Positions 25,383 through 39,314 of a stretch of DNA of 64,000 nt are shown here, piece after piece (position 1 is the stretch's first letter; each line of letters starts with the position of its first letter). A program made the position numbers and the translations under genes. The notes beneath the pieces were generated by a model. The model had not been told where the DNA came from. It saw nothing but the letters and a program-made list of their open reading frames with translations, and ran no database searches. Origin of the DNA: Apteryx mantelli (taxonomy: Eukaryota; Chordata; Aves; Apterygiformes; Apterygidae); contig NC_089980.1 of the NCBI RefSeq assembly GCF_036417845.1, forward strand, positions 59,270,501 to 59,334,500, read 5' to 3'.

Positions 25383-28300
25383 AGTAGTACTAGGAAAGTG
25401 TGTGTATGTATAAAACTGGTCCAAGAGCTAAAAAAAGGACCTTGATTTCAGCTTGAACAGAGATGGCTTATATAGCAATTTCACTTGATTGTGGTTAAAC
25501 AGTGGACTTAGGAGTCCTTTATTTGATAGAAATTCTTGCTTACTTTCTGTGTAGTAAACCTAGTTTTACAGTCTTTTAGTTGTAATATGCTCTGATCCTA
25601 CGATCCGACCTGGTCTTAAAACTTATTTGCAAGGTCAGCAGAGGCAGGATCTAATCCTACTTTGACCATACAGATGTACTGCATGATATTGCTGCCTGAA
25701 GACTGCTTACGGTGGTTAAACAAAGCCTGAAATTAGGACAACTTCTGTGGGAAGACTGAGGATCTGTGAGACAGAGCAATATCTATGATCCATACAAGTG
25801 AAAAAATACTTCAGTTAATGCTGAGTGAAAGCATGAGATCACAGTGACTTGAAAAAAACAAAATACTGTTGTAAAGGTGATGGTAAGGAAATGTTATGTG
25901 AAAAAACAACACAAATACTTACAAACTCCCTCTACAAGGGGATATTTTGTCATTTGTGAGATTGGAAAGGAGTTTCACATCTAGCCTTTAAGGTCTTAAG
26001 CATTTGTCCAGATTCACAAGGCACCTTAGGTGCCATCCTACCCAACTCTTAGACATGTGACTGAGTTTGGTAGCTCGGCTCCCCGCATAGTGCAGGGGAG
26101 TGGGACTCACAAAGACACTCTGCTAGACACTTTCATTCACAGCTCAGCTAGAATCAGGGCTGTCCTTGCCTTCCTTTTATTTAACAGCTAAGGAGCTAAA
26201 ACACTCACTGAGGATGTAAGGATAGCTCCTTTTTTTTGCCCAATGAGATCCATATTTCCTACAACTCCTGAAAGTCCCCTACTTGGCAAGCCAGTCTGGA
26301 TTGCATTGTTTCAACTGTTAGTGTTGTTATTTCCCTTTGCACTACATCAACACTCCTTGCTGACAGGACTGGGTCTCAGGACTCCTGTCCATCTGCTGAA
26401 TGTCTGAGACACTAAATATAGTCATTAATTGTCTCTTCCCAACTTCTCAGTGAATTTTTAGCTGTTTTACACAGGGTAAGCAGCTTTTTCAGAAAGACCA
26501 AGTATTCCTCCACTCAGAGATAAACAAATAAGGACATTTTCCAGTGTGTGGAGGGTAAGAAGTGTGGGTTAAAATATCTTCAGGGCAAAGAGGTGGCTGA
26601 AGGCCTGCCATTCTGAAAAGGAAAGGCAATTCAAGTAATGCACTTTTTCTTTCTTTTTTTCAGCTGCTCAGAAGACATTTTCATATAAATGAACAAGGTG
26701 CAGGGTAAAAAAAACTTGAGTTAGCATTGTAGATACAGTAATAGGTACATGTCAGCTTATCTGGAGACTTTCATCTTTTCATAATTGTTATTTTATTACA
26801 GGTAAACATTATTTTTCCTGTCTCCCTGTGCTTTTCTTCTTCTTTTTTTTTTTTAAATCTTATAAAGAATGTCACTCTGCAATGAAAATAATTTAGAATC
26901 CAGTTTCCCTTCATTGAACTGTGACACATGATCCCAGAAAACTTACAAATGCTTTATATCAGTTGGAAGGAAGGAAAGAGACTTAGTAAATCTTTCATTG
27001 GAAAATCCATAGCCCTAGGTTCAACAGCCTTGGGAATGAGAACTTGTTACAGGTGTATCAGGCAGCCCGTGTCCAGTGGAAAACACAAAGCTGAAAGAAG
27101 GTTCATCTGGTGTTCCTTAAACTGCCAGGTCCCTGGGCAGAGCATGTAGGAGCAGAGGTGGAAAGTAGGAGCTCCCTTGGGTCAAAGGCAGTATGGAAAA
27201 GGGATCAGTGCAGCCAGCTGCTGGTGAAGGACAAGGGAAGAGAGCTGTTGAGTGTGGGATTCCTGTGAAAAGGAGCACAGGACTTTTATCAACATTAAAA
27301 AGGCCCTAAAGTCCTTACCAGTGACATTCTTAAGGATGGTCCAGGTTAGCTGAACATTTATTGTTAATTCCCAACGTTAGCCTCAAAAATCAGCTGAAGG
27401 CAATTATTCTGTGTAGGAGTTAATTAGGCCCAGAAGACACAAGTAGGCGTAATGAAGCTGAAATGGGGAAATGTTAGACCTGTGAGAAAATCAACATGAG
27501 TGTGGATATATTAAATGAAGCTGGGGAATAAGGGAGGAATTATCCCTTGCATTTTGTTTTATTGCTTATGGAAGATGGATGGAAATGCTATCAGGAACTT
27601 TTACCAAACTGTTACAGATTTAAATTGATTGAGAGCCTGTGCAATCCAGCTAAACTTGAACCTTTTGTTCTAACTCTTTCTGCTGCAACCTTGGTTTTAT
27701 ACAAGCTAGCTAAACCTTGAAAAGCAAATTGCAGGTCTCGTGGGTAACAGCAGCTCAGAGCCTGCAACATACTCTACGTATCTGTTTGAACAGCTCTAGT
27801 GAAGCCAGGGGAGCTTTGTTTGGAAATCTAGAAGCACAACTGCTCTTGTAGCCTTCTGCTCTTTGCAGAGAAAAATCATGCCTTATTTACGCAGTCAAAG
27901 CTAAGACCTTTGGTTTGTCTCTGCTAGCTCATCACCCTGTGTTCTCTAGTTGAGTACTGCTACTGAAGTACAACAACTAGCCTTTCATCATTGCTGGTCT
28001 ACTTTTTGTCTTTTTTTGTAAATCCTTGGCCAGATAATAGTCAGGGTCATATGGTCTCCTGTTTCTAAGGCTTTGAAATTTTCATGGAGGATGCCTTAAA
28101 AATTATTTATGATAATAAATTCTGCCATTCTTCTCACAGAACAATTATGTTTCTTTTCTACGAGAAGTAAGCTTTTATTGATCAGTACTCGTACAGCAGT
28201 TTCGGTAGGTTTTTGCTTTTCATGCCTTGCTTCAAAATTTATGCTTTCAGTTTTTTCTGAGAAATAAGACAGTCAGCTAGTAACATAATGGTTCTTGAAG

Positions 28301-31300
28301 TAGAAGAGGAAAACAATAATTTATAATGGGACATTAAACATAAGCCAAATATAAAATTCTACCATAGATTTCATTTTCAGTCAAGAAAAACAGCTAAATA
28401 TCAGAACAAATTTATTAATCTATACTTGTATCAGACCTTTTCAAACTCTATAAGTAGCAGATATAGCAAATAGATGATAAAGAAAGCTAAGGAAGTCAGT
28501 AACTCAGAACATGGATTTTTTTTTTGCTAATAATTGTTAAGAGAAATAGCATACAATAGAATAATTCTTAGCTAGTAAAACAAACCACTACAAGTTGCTA
28601 TTACTGTACTAAACTTTAACATTCATCTGAATCAAAATAGCAGCAACCTAGTGCATATCTGAATGACACCCCCACAGACCAGATTTGAGACTGATTGTAT
28701 GCCTGAACCCTGTGCTTCTTCCCCTACGAATGCTCTTTGCTTTTCCTTCAGCACCAGATGTGCAGCCTGTTTGCAGTGAGCAGGTCTCCAAGGGGATAGA
28801 CACTTCTGAAGCAGCAGGGAAACAATTGCTAGAGCAGTCTCAGGAGACTTTTTTCCTGGAAAACTCCAGCCCACAAAGTACAGGAATAAGCTACCAGCAC
28901 TAAAGCCACAAGAGCTTTCCTTCCTCTCTAGAGGCCAGGAGCAGCTGGAGGCCAGGTGGGGGCTGTTCCTCACCCAGGGGGCCCTCCTTGCACTAATGAG
29001 GAGCTACAAAGGGCAGAATGGGCCAGCAGGGAGCTCTCTGCTTCTCCTGCTGTGGTCTCCTGCATGGTTGGTGCTGTCTCTGTGCACAGAGGCAGTGTTC
29101 TGCCTGGGGTAGGAGAGTTTTCTGTGCATGTGTAGCAAAGTATGTTGTCAATATGTATTCTTGGAGCTGTTGTATTTTTGAGCTCTGACCTGTGAGAAAG
29201 CGGCTTTGAGCAGCCCCATATCTTCCTTGCTCCTGAGGTAGGAGAAGAAGGGGAACCAGAGGTAAGAAGGAATGTGCTACCATCCTAGTTTATTCATCTT
29301 GAGAAGATGTTGACCAGCACATGGGGTGCTGGAAAATATGAGCTCTGCTCAAGCAGGCTTGCTGCTTTTATCTTATACATCATGCTGTCATGCTGCAGGC
29401 AGGAGTGGGGACAGAGGCTGGCCTGTGTGGCATGACTGGCTCACCTGTAGCCACCACGCCCTAGCCTGGTTTGCTACTGTCCTGCCAGTAGGCAGGATTT
29501 TCAGTTTGGGCATATAACTTCTTGCTACGGGAAGTACTTGCCTACCTTGTTATGTTCTTTTTGGAAAGAGTCGGCTATAATGCTTTGTCTTTCTCTGCCA
29601 GTGGGTAGGACAACTGATAAACGTTTTTTTTCCCTTGTGCAGTATGATTCTAGTTTAGCCATTGAGCTGCCTTTTTTTTTGTGTGTGTGTGCGCATTTTA
29701 AGAAAAATGAAATGTGAGTAATGTGAGCGTGGTACACAGTTGTGCTGTGTTGCCTGAGCTTTCTGTTCACTCTCACAATGTGACAAGATGTAGCTCTGGT
29801 CTATAGCTTTCTACCCCTAGCTATCCCCTCCTGCTGTTGCCTCTGCTAATAGCAATGGTGGTGATAAGGGGGAATCTTTCCTGGAATTGCACAATTGATC
29901 AGGTGCAGGTTGGGCTACAACTTAAAAAGCCTTCGATGACCACCTACAATATGCTTTATTTCTTGAACCTGGATATTTAAGGCTGTACCTCTATAATCTT
30001 GCATATTTGTCTGGCCAAATAAGCAGCTACTAAGGTATTTATTGAGGAAAGTAATCAAAATGCATCATGTGATATATTTAAAAAAAAAATACTGCTTTGC
30101 ATTTCTTCTGTTTTGCATGCTTAAACTTCAAAACACCAAACAAATTGCTTATAAAAATTGTGTTCTCAATGATCTGATCCTGTAGGAACCAAACACCTGC
30201 ACTGCTTATTAAAATCACCAGAAGCTATATTTGGTACTGCATAGGATTAGAATAATTTTATTATGCACTTCATTTTCAAGCTGAAGTCATCTTTGAAGGG
30301 GGTGAAATCATATTGCATGTTCTTTCGGGGTTAGAAGCTCTTGATTTCCTATTCCCTTTGTGTGTATGCTTTCTGCATGCTTCACTGCTTTGAATGTGAT
30401 GACTCCTATTTGATTGAGATGTAATAATTCTATTTGAAATTAAGGACACTTGATGTTGCAAAGACCCTGTAAAAATAGAGGGTTGGTGCTGTTTGAATAG
30501 ATTTTATTAGTTTCCTGCCTGTAGATTAGATTTCTCGAAGAGGAATTTGTGAAGTAGTAATATGTCACAATGACTTCAGTCAATACTAGAATTACTCTTG
30601 TTCTGAGTGGGCATGATTTATGGAGTGAAGACTGACCAGCATGCAGAATTCAGTCCTAAGTAACTCAAGAACTGAATCCTCCAGCATCCTAATCCTTATA
30701 TCCACTCAAGGGAGTGGGTTCCTGAAATTTGCCACATGAGACTTCTGAATTTTTTGCTAGTCTGCTGTTCCCGCAAATATTTTCTTGTGTGTGTGCAACT
30801 ACAGTTGCTAAGTTTATTGTGCATCTGTTAAACATTAAAACATCAAACAAATTGCTAAACATCAAAACTGCTAAACATTAGCAGAGCTTTTGTCCATTTG
30901 TGTAGACACACTAAAGGGAAAGTGGGCAGTTAGTGAATGTAACATGCTATATTTAAGTATTGTTTAGCCTCATGTAGAATAGTCTTTTGCCTGAGACTTT
31001 TCTATTTTTCTTATTGTAAATTGAATCTTCTTTTAGAAGCACTTTAATGTACGGTTATTATCTTGATGGTGTTTTATTAGAGTGTATCTTTCTGTAATCT
31101 TTTAGCAGAATCTAAATGAAAAGGTGTCTAAAAGTGAACTGGAGCTCTTGTCCTCATTCACTTAAAATGTTCGTGTCATGTTACTGGGTAAATTACTGTG
31201 TGGCTTTCTATGACTCAGTGTGTAATCTTTTGTCACATTAACATTGCCATTACTGTTGATTATGTTTGAGAAGCATTGCTTGCAATCTTCTGATATTTCA

Positions 31301-32389
31301 TTATATACATCTAGGCAATTTTACCTTCTCTGCCATCATAATGTTTTCCAGGCTACTTGCTCAATTTTCTTTCTGTAATATAAGCTTAGATGTGAATTCC
31401 AGTAGTTTTTTTCTTTTGTAATTTTGAAAGTTTGAAGAGGAAAACTAGTTCCTGAGCATTCTGTTACCAGAATAACATTATTCTCTTTATATCTCTGTAT
31501 TTGAAATAGCTAGTGTTAATTTCGTGAGGTAATTGGGTTGAAGAAAAGCACCTTGATTTGCTTGTACTTCTAAATGTAACGACTGACAGAAATGGTGAGC
31601 TGTGCAAGAGCAGTCTCTTCTGTTAGTGAATATTAACTAATACCTAAGTGCATTTCTTGGACACAGTTCTCTCTACATACGCTGGAGTTAGACAGATGGT
31701 CTTACTCTCTTTCAGTACAGCTGTTCTTCAATGACATATGCAAAATATGGATTTGTCACCTAGCATTTCATTGGCGTTCCTGCCTGACACATTGATCTGT
31801 GCTTCCTTTCTGCACAGCCTGATTGAGATAGGGAAGTTACTTCTGCTACTTCCAATGAGGAGAGAGTTAGAGGTGGAGGCTCATTTCTGAGGGGGCAGGT
31901 TACAGCTCTCACCTCTTGGTGCCCTGTGTGCTGTGCAATGCATCCCACCGCTGTGGCATCAAGGGTGACAGGCCTGAGGCTTCCCTTGGTGCTTGGGGAA
32001 GGGGGGGTATCTCTGGATGCAGTGAGCAGGGACAAGGTCGGGGGGTCCTACACTCTGACACTGAATCAGCAGGGAAGACAGGGTAAGTGAAGGGATCCCC
32101 TGGCTCAAATGCTTTCCCCCCCTCCCCGCTCCCCCAACTAAGTTGCTCTATCACATTCAAGTTAATTCTTCTAACCCCAAACTGTGGACACAGTAATTGT
32201 CCTTCTTCCCCCTTCCTATCCCCTTGTTTTGGCTGCAGCAAATGCTCAAGCTGTGCCAAAGTAGCTGAGAAGCCTTGATCCAGCTTGACTCAAGCCACTG
32301 TATTCAAGCTGTTCTGCCTCTGACAGAAGTGGCCGCATGCAGCAACAGAACAGAAGCTCCTTTGCTCAGCCAAGTTGTCACTGCTGCAA

Positions 32390-32453
32390 TAGTAACTGGT
32401 GCAGAGATGGGGGTGTGTCTTTGGAGTCTCTGCACTTCCATAATTTGAGATGC
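32390..32453. repeat. Hairpin element, copy A
   Basis: This 64-bp segment recurs at 33755-33818 with 52 of 64 bases identical and no gap. Each copy has a perfect 9-bp stem, GTGCAGAGA (32399-32407) and TCTCTGCAC (32427-32435), around a 19-nt loop. Most differences fall in the loop. It could be a fragment of an old interspersed repeat. Confidence 0.7.
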
Positions 32454-33754
32454 TCCTAGAAAAGTTATGCAATGTATTTTGAGGAAAACAGTCTTTTCTG
32501 TACTTGTGACCTGAAAGCATGAAGGAGGAATAGTCACAAAAATTACTCTAGCTTTTTACAGCAGAAAAGTGTTCACCTTGGCTGATTTTTGAACCGCTGA
32601 ACCTGTTTACCTGGGGTTTTCCAGTGTAACAAGGAGTGTCACCTTAATGGGGAATATACCAGAAGCTTGCACAGGGGATTGCTGTGTAAAAAATTTACTT
32701 GACTGAATGCTTCTGAAAGTCAGCATATTTGCTGTGGAGTCCCTTAATTTCATTTTAGGTCAAATCAGTCAATCTGTCAAATCAGACTATCCTGTGTTGG
32801 GCAGCTCAGCTCTGGAAGTGATTTAGTCCTCGCATGCCAAGAAAGCTAACAAGCTGTGATGGATGTTGTTCAAAATAGCAGCAAATCAGCTGAGGTCTTC
32901 CCACTCTGTGGGCCCACCAGCCCAAACATGGTGCAGATATCTGAGTTTGTCTCAGAGAGACCAGCCAGCATCTGGTTTAGTGGGGTGGCACTCAAGTGGA
33001 GTGTGCAGCTGAGATAGACCTTGGCTGATCCCATGCAGCATGACTTTGTGCTTGTCCCAGTGCTATGCTTTGGCTCATAGGCACACGGACCGCAAGGCGG
33101 CCAGGCCCAACACTGTACCTAAGCTAAACTGATGGTGCAGGGCAGGAACACAGCAGAACTTCTGCTGGGCTAGCTGGTTGGTGCTAGCCTGCCCAGGCTA
33201 TTTGGACTTTGGTTCAGCCATGTCTGTAGTGAAGGGGTTGGCCTACTCCAGATATCTGATCTATGTTTTCTGTTGTCCAATGTAATTCTTTCAGTATTCA
33301 ACTATTCAGTAATATTGAGAACTGAAAAATATATGACGTGCTAAGTACCCGCAGTCTGAAGCAAATAATTAACAGGGAATAATGTGAAAGATGTTCTTCT
33401 TTCCATAGTTCCTAGTCAACTTCCTCCCTATTCTGCAGGGCCACCAAGTTGGTTAGTAATGTGAGTCTCTTGCACTCTTTAAACTGAAGGAGACTGTTTA
33501 CCATTGCTGCCCTCTAAAATAGACTTTAATATTCAGACTAGACCTCATTAAACACAGATGGGCAAGCTAGAGCATTGCAAAGGTTAAGAATTAACTAGAT
33601 CTTCTCTCTGATGCTCAGCATTTCATATTTCAGAAGGAGGTACAGTGGAGAGGATTTTAAAATGAAAATGTTAAGCTGCACACTACTTTGCAACTGAATA
33701 CCCTAGTGCATCTGCCACCAGTTCCTTTTGGGGGCTCCTTACATGTGACCAGGC

Positions 33755-33818
33755 TAGTAACTGGTGCAGAGAATAAGGTGTATACTTGCAGTCTCTGCAC
33801 TACCATGTTTTGAGCTGC
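33755..33818. repeat. Hairpin element, copy B
   Basis: Second copy in the same orientation, about 1.37 kb downstream of copy A. The stem arms at 33764-33772 and 33792-33800 are identical to copy A, whereas the 19-nt loop differs at eight positions. Similarity outside the 64 bp is not clear by eye. Confidence 0.7.
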
Positions 33819-36057
33819 CACTTTACAATTCAATAATAAATTGTTTCATCAATGCTAGGGATCCCTCTTGTGTTGGAGTAAGCAACATTTCCCCTGTGCC
33901 TTGCTTGCTTAATAATGTGTAAGTGCTGCTTTGTGCTTCTCTCCGTGTTCTCCACAAGTGATGGTGAACCTGCAAGTACTGAACTTGAAGTAGTTAATGA
34001 TGAGGCACTGAACAAAGACAGCTTCTGCTGAGGCAATGTAGTCATTTTGTTTTAGTAATGAGCTAAAACATTTCAACATCTGCTCTCAGGGGGGAAAAAA
34101 ATTGTGGGGGATTTTGTTTGTTTGCTTGCTTTCAATCAGGAAGAGCAGCTTCTGATGATTTTGGTATAAAGACAAAAAGGCACTGTCAACTAAGACCTTC
34201 CCTCATGTATAGAGTGATGCATGGTTCCTGTACAGTTTAAAAAGTGCTCTGCTTTCCCTAGCTTACTTCTGGCACTTGACATTTACCCATCCAGTACAGG
34301 ATTTTATCCATATAATACAGGCTTAATTACATCTGAGCAGTGTTGGACTGCATAGATTATAGAAAACAAGTCATATACAGCATATTTCTTTCATTTGCCT
34401 GTCATAATTGGGATGGTGTAGTGACAGATTGGGGCTAATACAGGACTACGGTCTTGCTTTCTACTTTCTTGCCAGAAGGCTGCATTTTATGGTGAACCAG
34501 AGAGGCTGTTGATGGACCCATATGTGATGGATGCAGAGCTGTGCTAGTCCTTTACGATGCCTGGGAGGTGATCAGACATCTCCACTTGCAGTTGTGGTGG
34601 TTCTTATGCATGGCCTGGCTCTGTGTACTACATCTTGCCACTGTGTACTGACTGCAGTGTTGCCTTCATAGCAGGCAGCGGCTGATCCTTTAGCTAACGG
34701 GCCTTCATCAGAAGGTCTTCTGTGTTGTTTTCCTACAGTTTATGCCAACCCTTTACTGTCAGCTGATAGATTTTTAAGAGCTGTTTAAGTGTGCTTAAAC
34801 CTTTCTGTGCTCCTTCTAAATCTGTGCCTGTATACCACAGAGGACAATACATGTGCAAAACCCACAGGTACAAATACGCTACAGAGTAAGGGAGTTAAAA
34901 GGTAGCTTCTTGCCTGAAATCTGTGTGTGTAGGGATCAGAATTCCTTCTGCCTCATGAGGTTCACCCTTTTTGGCTCCAGTATGCAGCAGCAGTCATTGG
35001 AAAGGACCAAAGTAAGTCTTTTTTCATGCTTCAGGAAACTGTCTTAAGTAGTCTGCAGAAAATGTTGGTTGCACTCTGCTCCTACTTTGCTCTTATTTAA
35101 CTCCTAGGCATGCTTTGGAGAAACTTCATCACCCATTTCAGTGTGTAGTCTTGTTGCTTTGGAGATCACAGTAGCGGTCAATGGTTGAGCCTTTTGTATT
35201 TGAGCATTCATGCTTTTTTTTAGGGGTGCTTCGGCAGCCAAGAATGCCACCAGACAGATAATGCCCTTAAATGACTGGATGTTCTCTAGTGCAACATCTG
35301 AGAGGAGGAGACTGTTATTTCTTTGCACCTAGCAATCTGTGGGTTTTTTTTCCCCTCCTTGTACAATGCTATTGACACTTCAGAGAACTGGCCTTTTCCT
35401 GGTGTTGGCACTCGGGACAATCCATCTTTTAAGAAAGTGTTTCCTATAGCTGCTGTGTGCCTGAAAGATACTCGGCCTGAAGTCTGAGTTTTGTTGGCAT
35501 GGTCCTACAGCTGAACGGGCAGGTGAGTGTCAGCCTTGACCCAGAAGGCTGCATGCAGGAAAGGAGGCTTCGCTTTGGTTGAGACCTGACTGAGCTTAAA
35601 AAAAACAAAAACAAAAAACAACCACGCAGAGGGAGATCTTGGGAAAGCCCTTGAAGGATTCGAGGCACTAGGGAATTTTGCTGGCCCTACTGTGTAAGTG
35701 GTACAAGCTTCAGCAATGTTCTGGCTTCAGATAACCTTTTCTGCCAGGCTATCCAGCTCAAGCTTTGAGCAAAGATGTAGTGTGTGTGGATAAATGCATG
35801 AGTTTTGGCAAGAACCAAACACTAAACTTAGGAGCCTAGTAGTGTTGTTAAGCTACTGACAGAAAAATAATATTTCTCTGCATCTCTTCCCTTCCATGTA
35901 TCAAATGGGAAATAGTACTTTACTCTTTCACAAAGCAGTGGAGGTGTAAATCATTAGTGTCAAGTATCTTGACGCAATTTATAGGCAATGCTCTTCAGAA
36001 ATTTTCTTCTTTGCTTATATATCTCCTGACAGTGTAGGAGTTACCATAACACAGCAG

Positions 36058-36301
36058 GATACTTGTTACCGTTCTCGTTCTTACCGAGGAGGCACGGGGC
36101 CTTCCCCCAGACCCCGGACCATCACCACACAGACACCAATATGAGGAGTGGCAAAATGGCGTTTAATGAAGCGTGTCCTGCTCTTTTATAATGCTGTAAA
36201 GCCCCGCCTTCTTTTCCGGCAGCAGTGCTCCGCCCGTTACGACCTTCCCATGTTCCGCCCCGCAGTGCCTCCCTGCTCATCCTTTTTCCTCCACAGATAC
36301 T
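36058..36301 (-). mobile_element. Solo LTR with target duplication, alpharetrovirus-like
   Basis: The LTR is 36064-36295 (232 bp), starting TGTGGAGG on the - strand and ending GGTAACA. It is flanked by the perfect 6-bp direct repeat GATACT at 36058-36063 and 36296-36301. On the - strand, a TATAAAAG box (36183-36190) lies about 105 nt into the element. An ATTAAA poly(A) signal (36162-36167) follows only 16 nt later, and is itself followed by an AACGCCATTTT segment and ATTGGTGT. Alpharetrovirus LTRs of birds share this compact U3-R layout, a very similar R segment, and 6-bp duplications. No internal retroviral sequence is attached, so this is the product of LTR-LTR recombination. Class assignment is by layout and short matches only. 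Confidence 0.9.
36183..36190 (-). promoter_or_regulatory. LTR TATA box
   Basis: TATAAAAG is read on the - strand inside the 232-bp solo LTR. Any transcription from it would run away from RPS6KA2, toward RNASET2. Confidence 0.6.
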
Positions 36302-39144
36302 GACATGTCTAATCCCCAATTCTGCATCTGGCAGCAGCCATTAGCTAGTACTCAGGAGACAGGTAAAAATAGATTAAAAACCACCATGTAAGTAGTCCTG
36401 TGCTTTGTTACACAAGAGATAACTTGTTTCAAGAGTATAAAAGCATTTTTAAATTAATCCTCTTGCAATTCTTGACCTAGGTAGCATATCTGCAAATATT
36501 ACTTCTGTTACTAAACTGTGAATGTGGTTAACTATCCTTTCCTTTAAAAAAAAAAAAAGGGAAAAAAATGAAAAAAACCATAACCACTACTTATCATGAC
36601 TTCTTGCTCCAGCCAGAATTCTCTTGTTTTCAGGGATCAATTGCTTCAAACTTCCATCTTCTCCCTTGCGTATTTTCTGTCTCCACTATGTTCCATATGT
36701 CCTCTCCTCTCCTTTTCCTTCTATTTCTTTATCCCCCCCTCTTAATGCAATATTTTTGGAAGTGTACTGCTCATAATTCTACAGCATTCAGTTCCTTTTC
36801 CCACACAATATGCTTGTAAATGGGCCATAAGGATTTGGGCAGGGAGGTACAGATTTTCCACTACTCTTCATGAAGAGAGGGGAAAAAAAAATAAAGCCAA
36901 TCCTGGCTGTCCGTTAGATGCTACTGGAATGAACATGACAATTATTTGTAGCACTGCATGATTAACCTCCATTTCGAGTTCTTCTTAATTATATCAAATG
37001 CCCTTTTCTAAAATGGGAGAACTTCTTTTGTCAAATACTTAGGAATTTTAAGCTTGCGGACATCTAAAAATGTTTTTCCTGTGTATAAAGATTCTAACAG
37101 AATACATAAATTGCCAAGAAAAACAGTATCCTTATCAATGAAGGAGACCTTGTTATCACAAAATCTTTAATCGAAGGAATTCCACAAAGTTCAGTGTAAA
37201 TGTAGCAAGATAAAGGGAAAGACAGGACAGAAAACCACACTATTTGAAATAGTTTTTCAACCTCAGCTTAAGAAAAATCTGCTTTTTGGTTGAGGGGGAA
37301 TATACGTGTTTTGGTTAGTTCAATAAATTTTGACACTTATATTAGACCCAGTTCATCTTTTAGTACTGCTGAATTCAGTGAAACTACTCTAGGATACTAC
37401 AGCATTATGTTACACTTATAACAAAAGCACGTATGCTAAAGGAACAGTAAGGTCCCATCATTCAGTCTTTTCTGTATGTTCTACCTCATATATCTTCAGA
37501 CTAACTGAACAGGTCCAGAAATGTGTTGGTTTTAACGTCCTGATTTGGTTATAGATTAAATATTTAGGGAAAGGTGTAATTGCAGGTCTGAGGAGTTAGA
37601 ATAATTTGCTAGCAACAGTTGTAAAAGCACCAGCTCTACATGCACATGTTTTTAACTTGACTGCAAATGCAGACGTCTCAGACTTATTGCCTTGATTTGC
37701 CTCTCCTAGGATTATCTGGGCATGGCCCACTTACCCAGTTTCTTGCTGTTGTAGATGCTTTGCTATTGCTCTTGGCCTGTGGCATCCAAGTCTTGCGTCC
37801 CAAAGGCTAAAAAGCAATCCTGTAAGAGATAAATACAGAGTTCTTAAAATCAAGTTAACACATCTGATATTGTCAAACACAGTCTTTGTATATCTTCTTC
37901 GGGAACACTTGTCCATCTGATCAATGAAGACCTTTGGGTTTTGCAGAGCAAGTGGGGTTTGTGCCCCCAGCTCATGTTGTAGTTGATCTTGGCTGTGGCC
38001 TCCCAACTATTGGCAGCCTTGAGCACTGGGTACAAGGCAGTAAATATCTCTGTTGCTGTCACATGTTGCTGGGGGAGAAGCAGGGACAGACAACAAGAGC
38101 CAGGGAATGTATAACAGCTGCAGCTTCTGGTTTCAGGTATGTGCCTGGTATGTGATTTTTACATCACTCCCATTATGTTTTTTCCCCCCTTTTTTTTTTT
38201 CTTCCCCTTTCAGCAAGTGTTGAGTAAATCCCATAATCTAGATATCTAATTGCTCAATCTGTAAAGCAGATGAAGCTGCATAAGTGGTGTTACAAGTTGT
38301 TAGTTCAGTGTTGGCACAGATGTCAAGAAAAGTGTTCATACCCTACTCCAGAATTAAAAGACAGCATTCTTGCAGCAATACCCAAACACACAGCTCTGTT
38401 TGTGGCTCTTGCTAACCTCTGATTATTTTTATTAATTTATTTATTTTTTAATGGTCACTGAATTTTTGACCATCTCTCCCAACTCTGCTTGTCATTTAGA
38501 CTTGAAGGAAAGCTTATTCATGTTATAGTGTTTGAGGGAGCTAAAACAGAGGTGGTGGAAGAACATTGCTTAAACATTCCTTTTATAGACTGGCAGAGGG
38601 TTTTTTATTGTTCACTAAATTTTGCACCGAATTTGTACAGCACTGCTGCTATGGAAATAAACCATGGCTTTTTAAGCATGGAACTGAAGAAAAACTCACT
38701 TTGCACACTATTTGTTCTGAAATGGTTCTTTGAACAGCAGTGACTTATTTTAGCAGCAATCTTTTTCAGGACATGACCATAAAGTTACCAGGAAAAAGAA
38801 ACTTGCTTGTTTTATCCTCAGTTTGACTAGAATCATAACTCACATCTACTGTATAAATTGTGGTCTCTAGGGCTAGGTACCTAGTGCAATGAGTTGTCTT
38901 AGTTGTACTGAAGTTATAATAGGTCACGAGTGCTAAATGAGAGGGAAATGGCATCTGAACAGGTAGGCTTTACTCCAAGTCCCAGCACCGGTGTATTAGT
39001 CACAGAGTAAAAATGTTAATCTTGTGTGTGTTGTTTTTTTTTTTGGGGGGGGCATAAGACTAGATTAATATTAGGTTAGGGAAACTTCAACTAGCCTTTG
39101 TCTGCATTCTCATATTCACTCTTTGAATTGGGGGGGAAAAAAAC
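36302..39144. other. RPS6KA2 upstream flank
   Basis: Non-coding DNA between the solo LTR and the microsatellite before the CpG island. Poly-A and poly-T runs occur near 36546 and 38189. Nothing else is recognisable. Confidence 0.5.
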
Positions 39145-39149
39145 GTGTG

Positions 39150-39182
<33 letters not shown>

Positions 39183-39192
39183 GCACGTGTGC
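39145..39192. repeat. (GT)n-(AT)n alternating purine-pyrimidine tract
   Basis: GTGTGTGTGTG runs into about 11 AT units and then GCACGTGTGCATG. Alternating tracts of this kind can adopt Z-DNA or cruciform structure. It lies about 0.1 kb upstream of the CpG island. Confidence 0.9.
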
Positions 39193-39314
39193 ATGTACCT
39201 ATGCCCACACATACAGTATACATTCTATATATACAGAATACACCATATGCATTATTTTCTATGTATTTTCCCCGCTGCTCCGGGCTGGCGGGCGGTGCTC
39301 CGGTTACCGCCACC

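Larger units (their letters stand above)
11551..36057. other. Intergenic region RNASET2-RPS6KA2
   Basis: About 24.5 kb without a supportable gene on either strand. Open frames are short or lie in GC-richer patches (about 13.86-14.75 kb, 17.4-18.8 kb and 28.9-29.5 kb) and lack recognisable domains. The longest, on the - strand at 17936-18424 and the + strand at 17545-17982, are low-complexity in character and overlap other frames. The region contains small inverted repeats and the paired hairpin element. A non-coding RNA gene or a noncoding far-upstream exon of the next gene could be here unseen. Confidence 0.6.

Noticed and set aside
36122..36319. 65-codon - strand frame
   Set aside because: It lies almost entirely within the solo LTR, crosses its 5' end, and reads through non-coding U3/R sequence.
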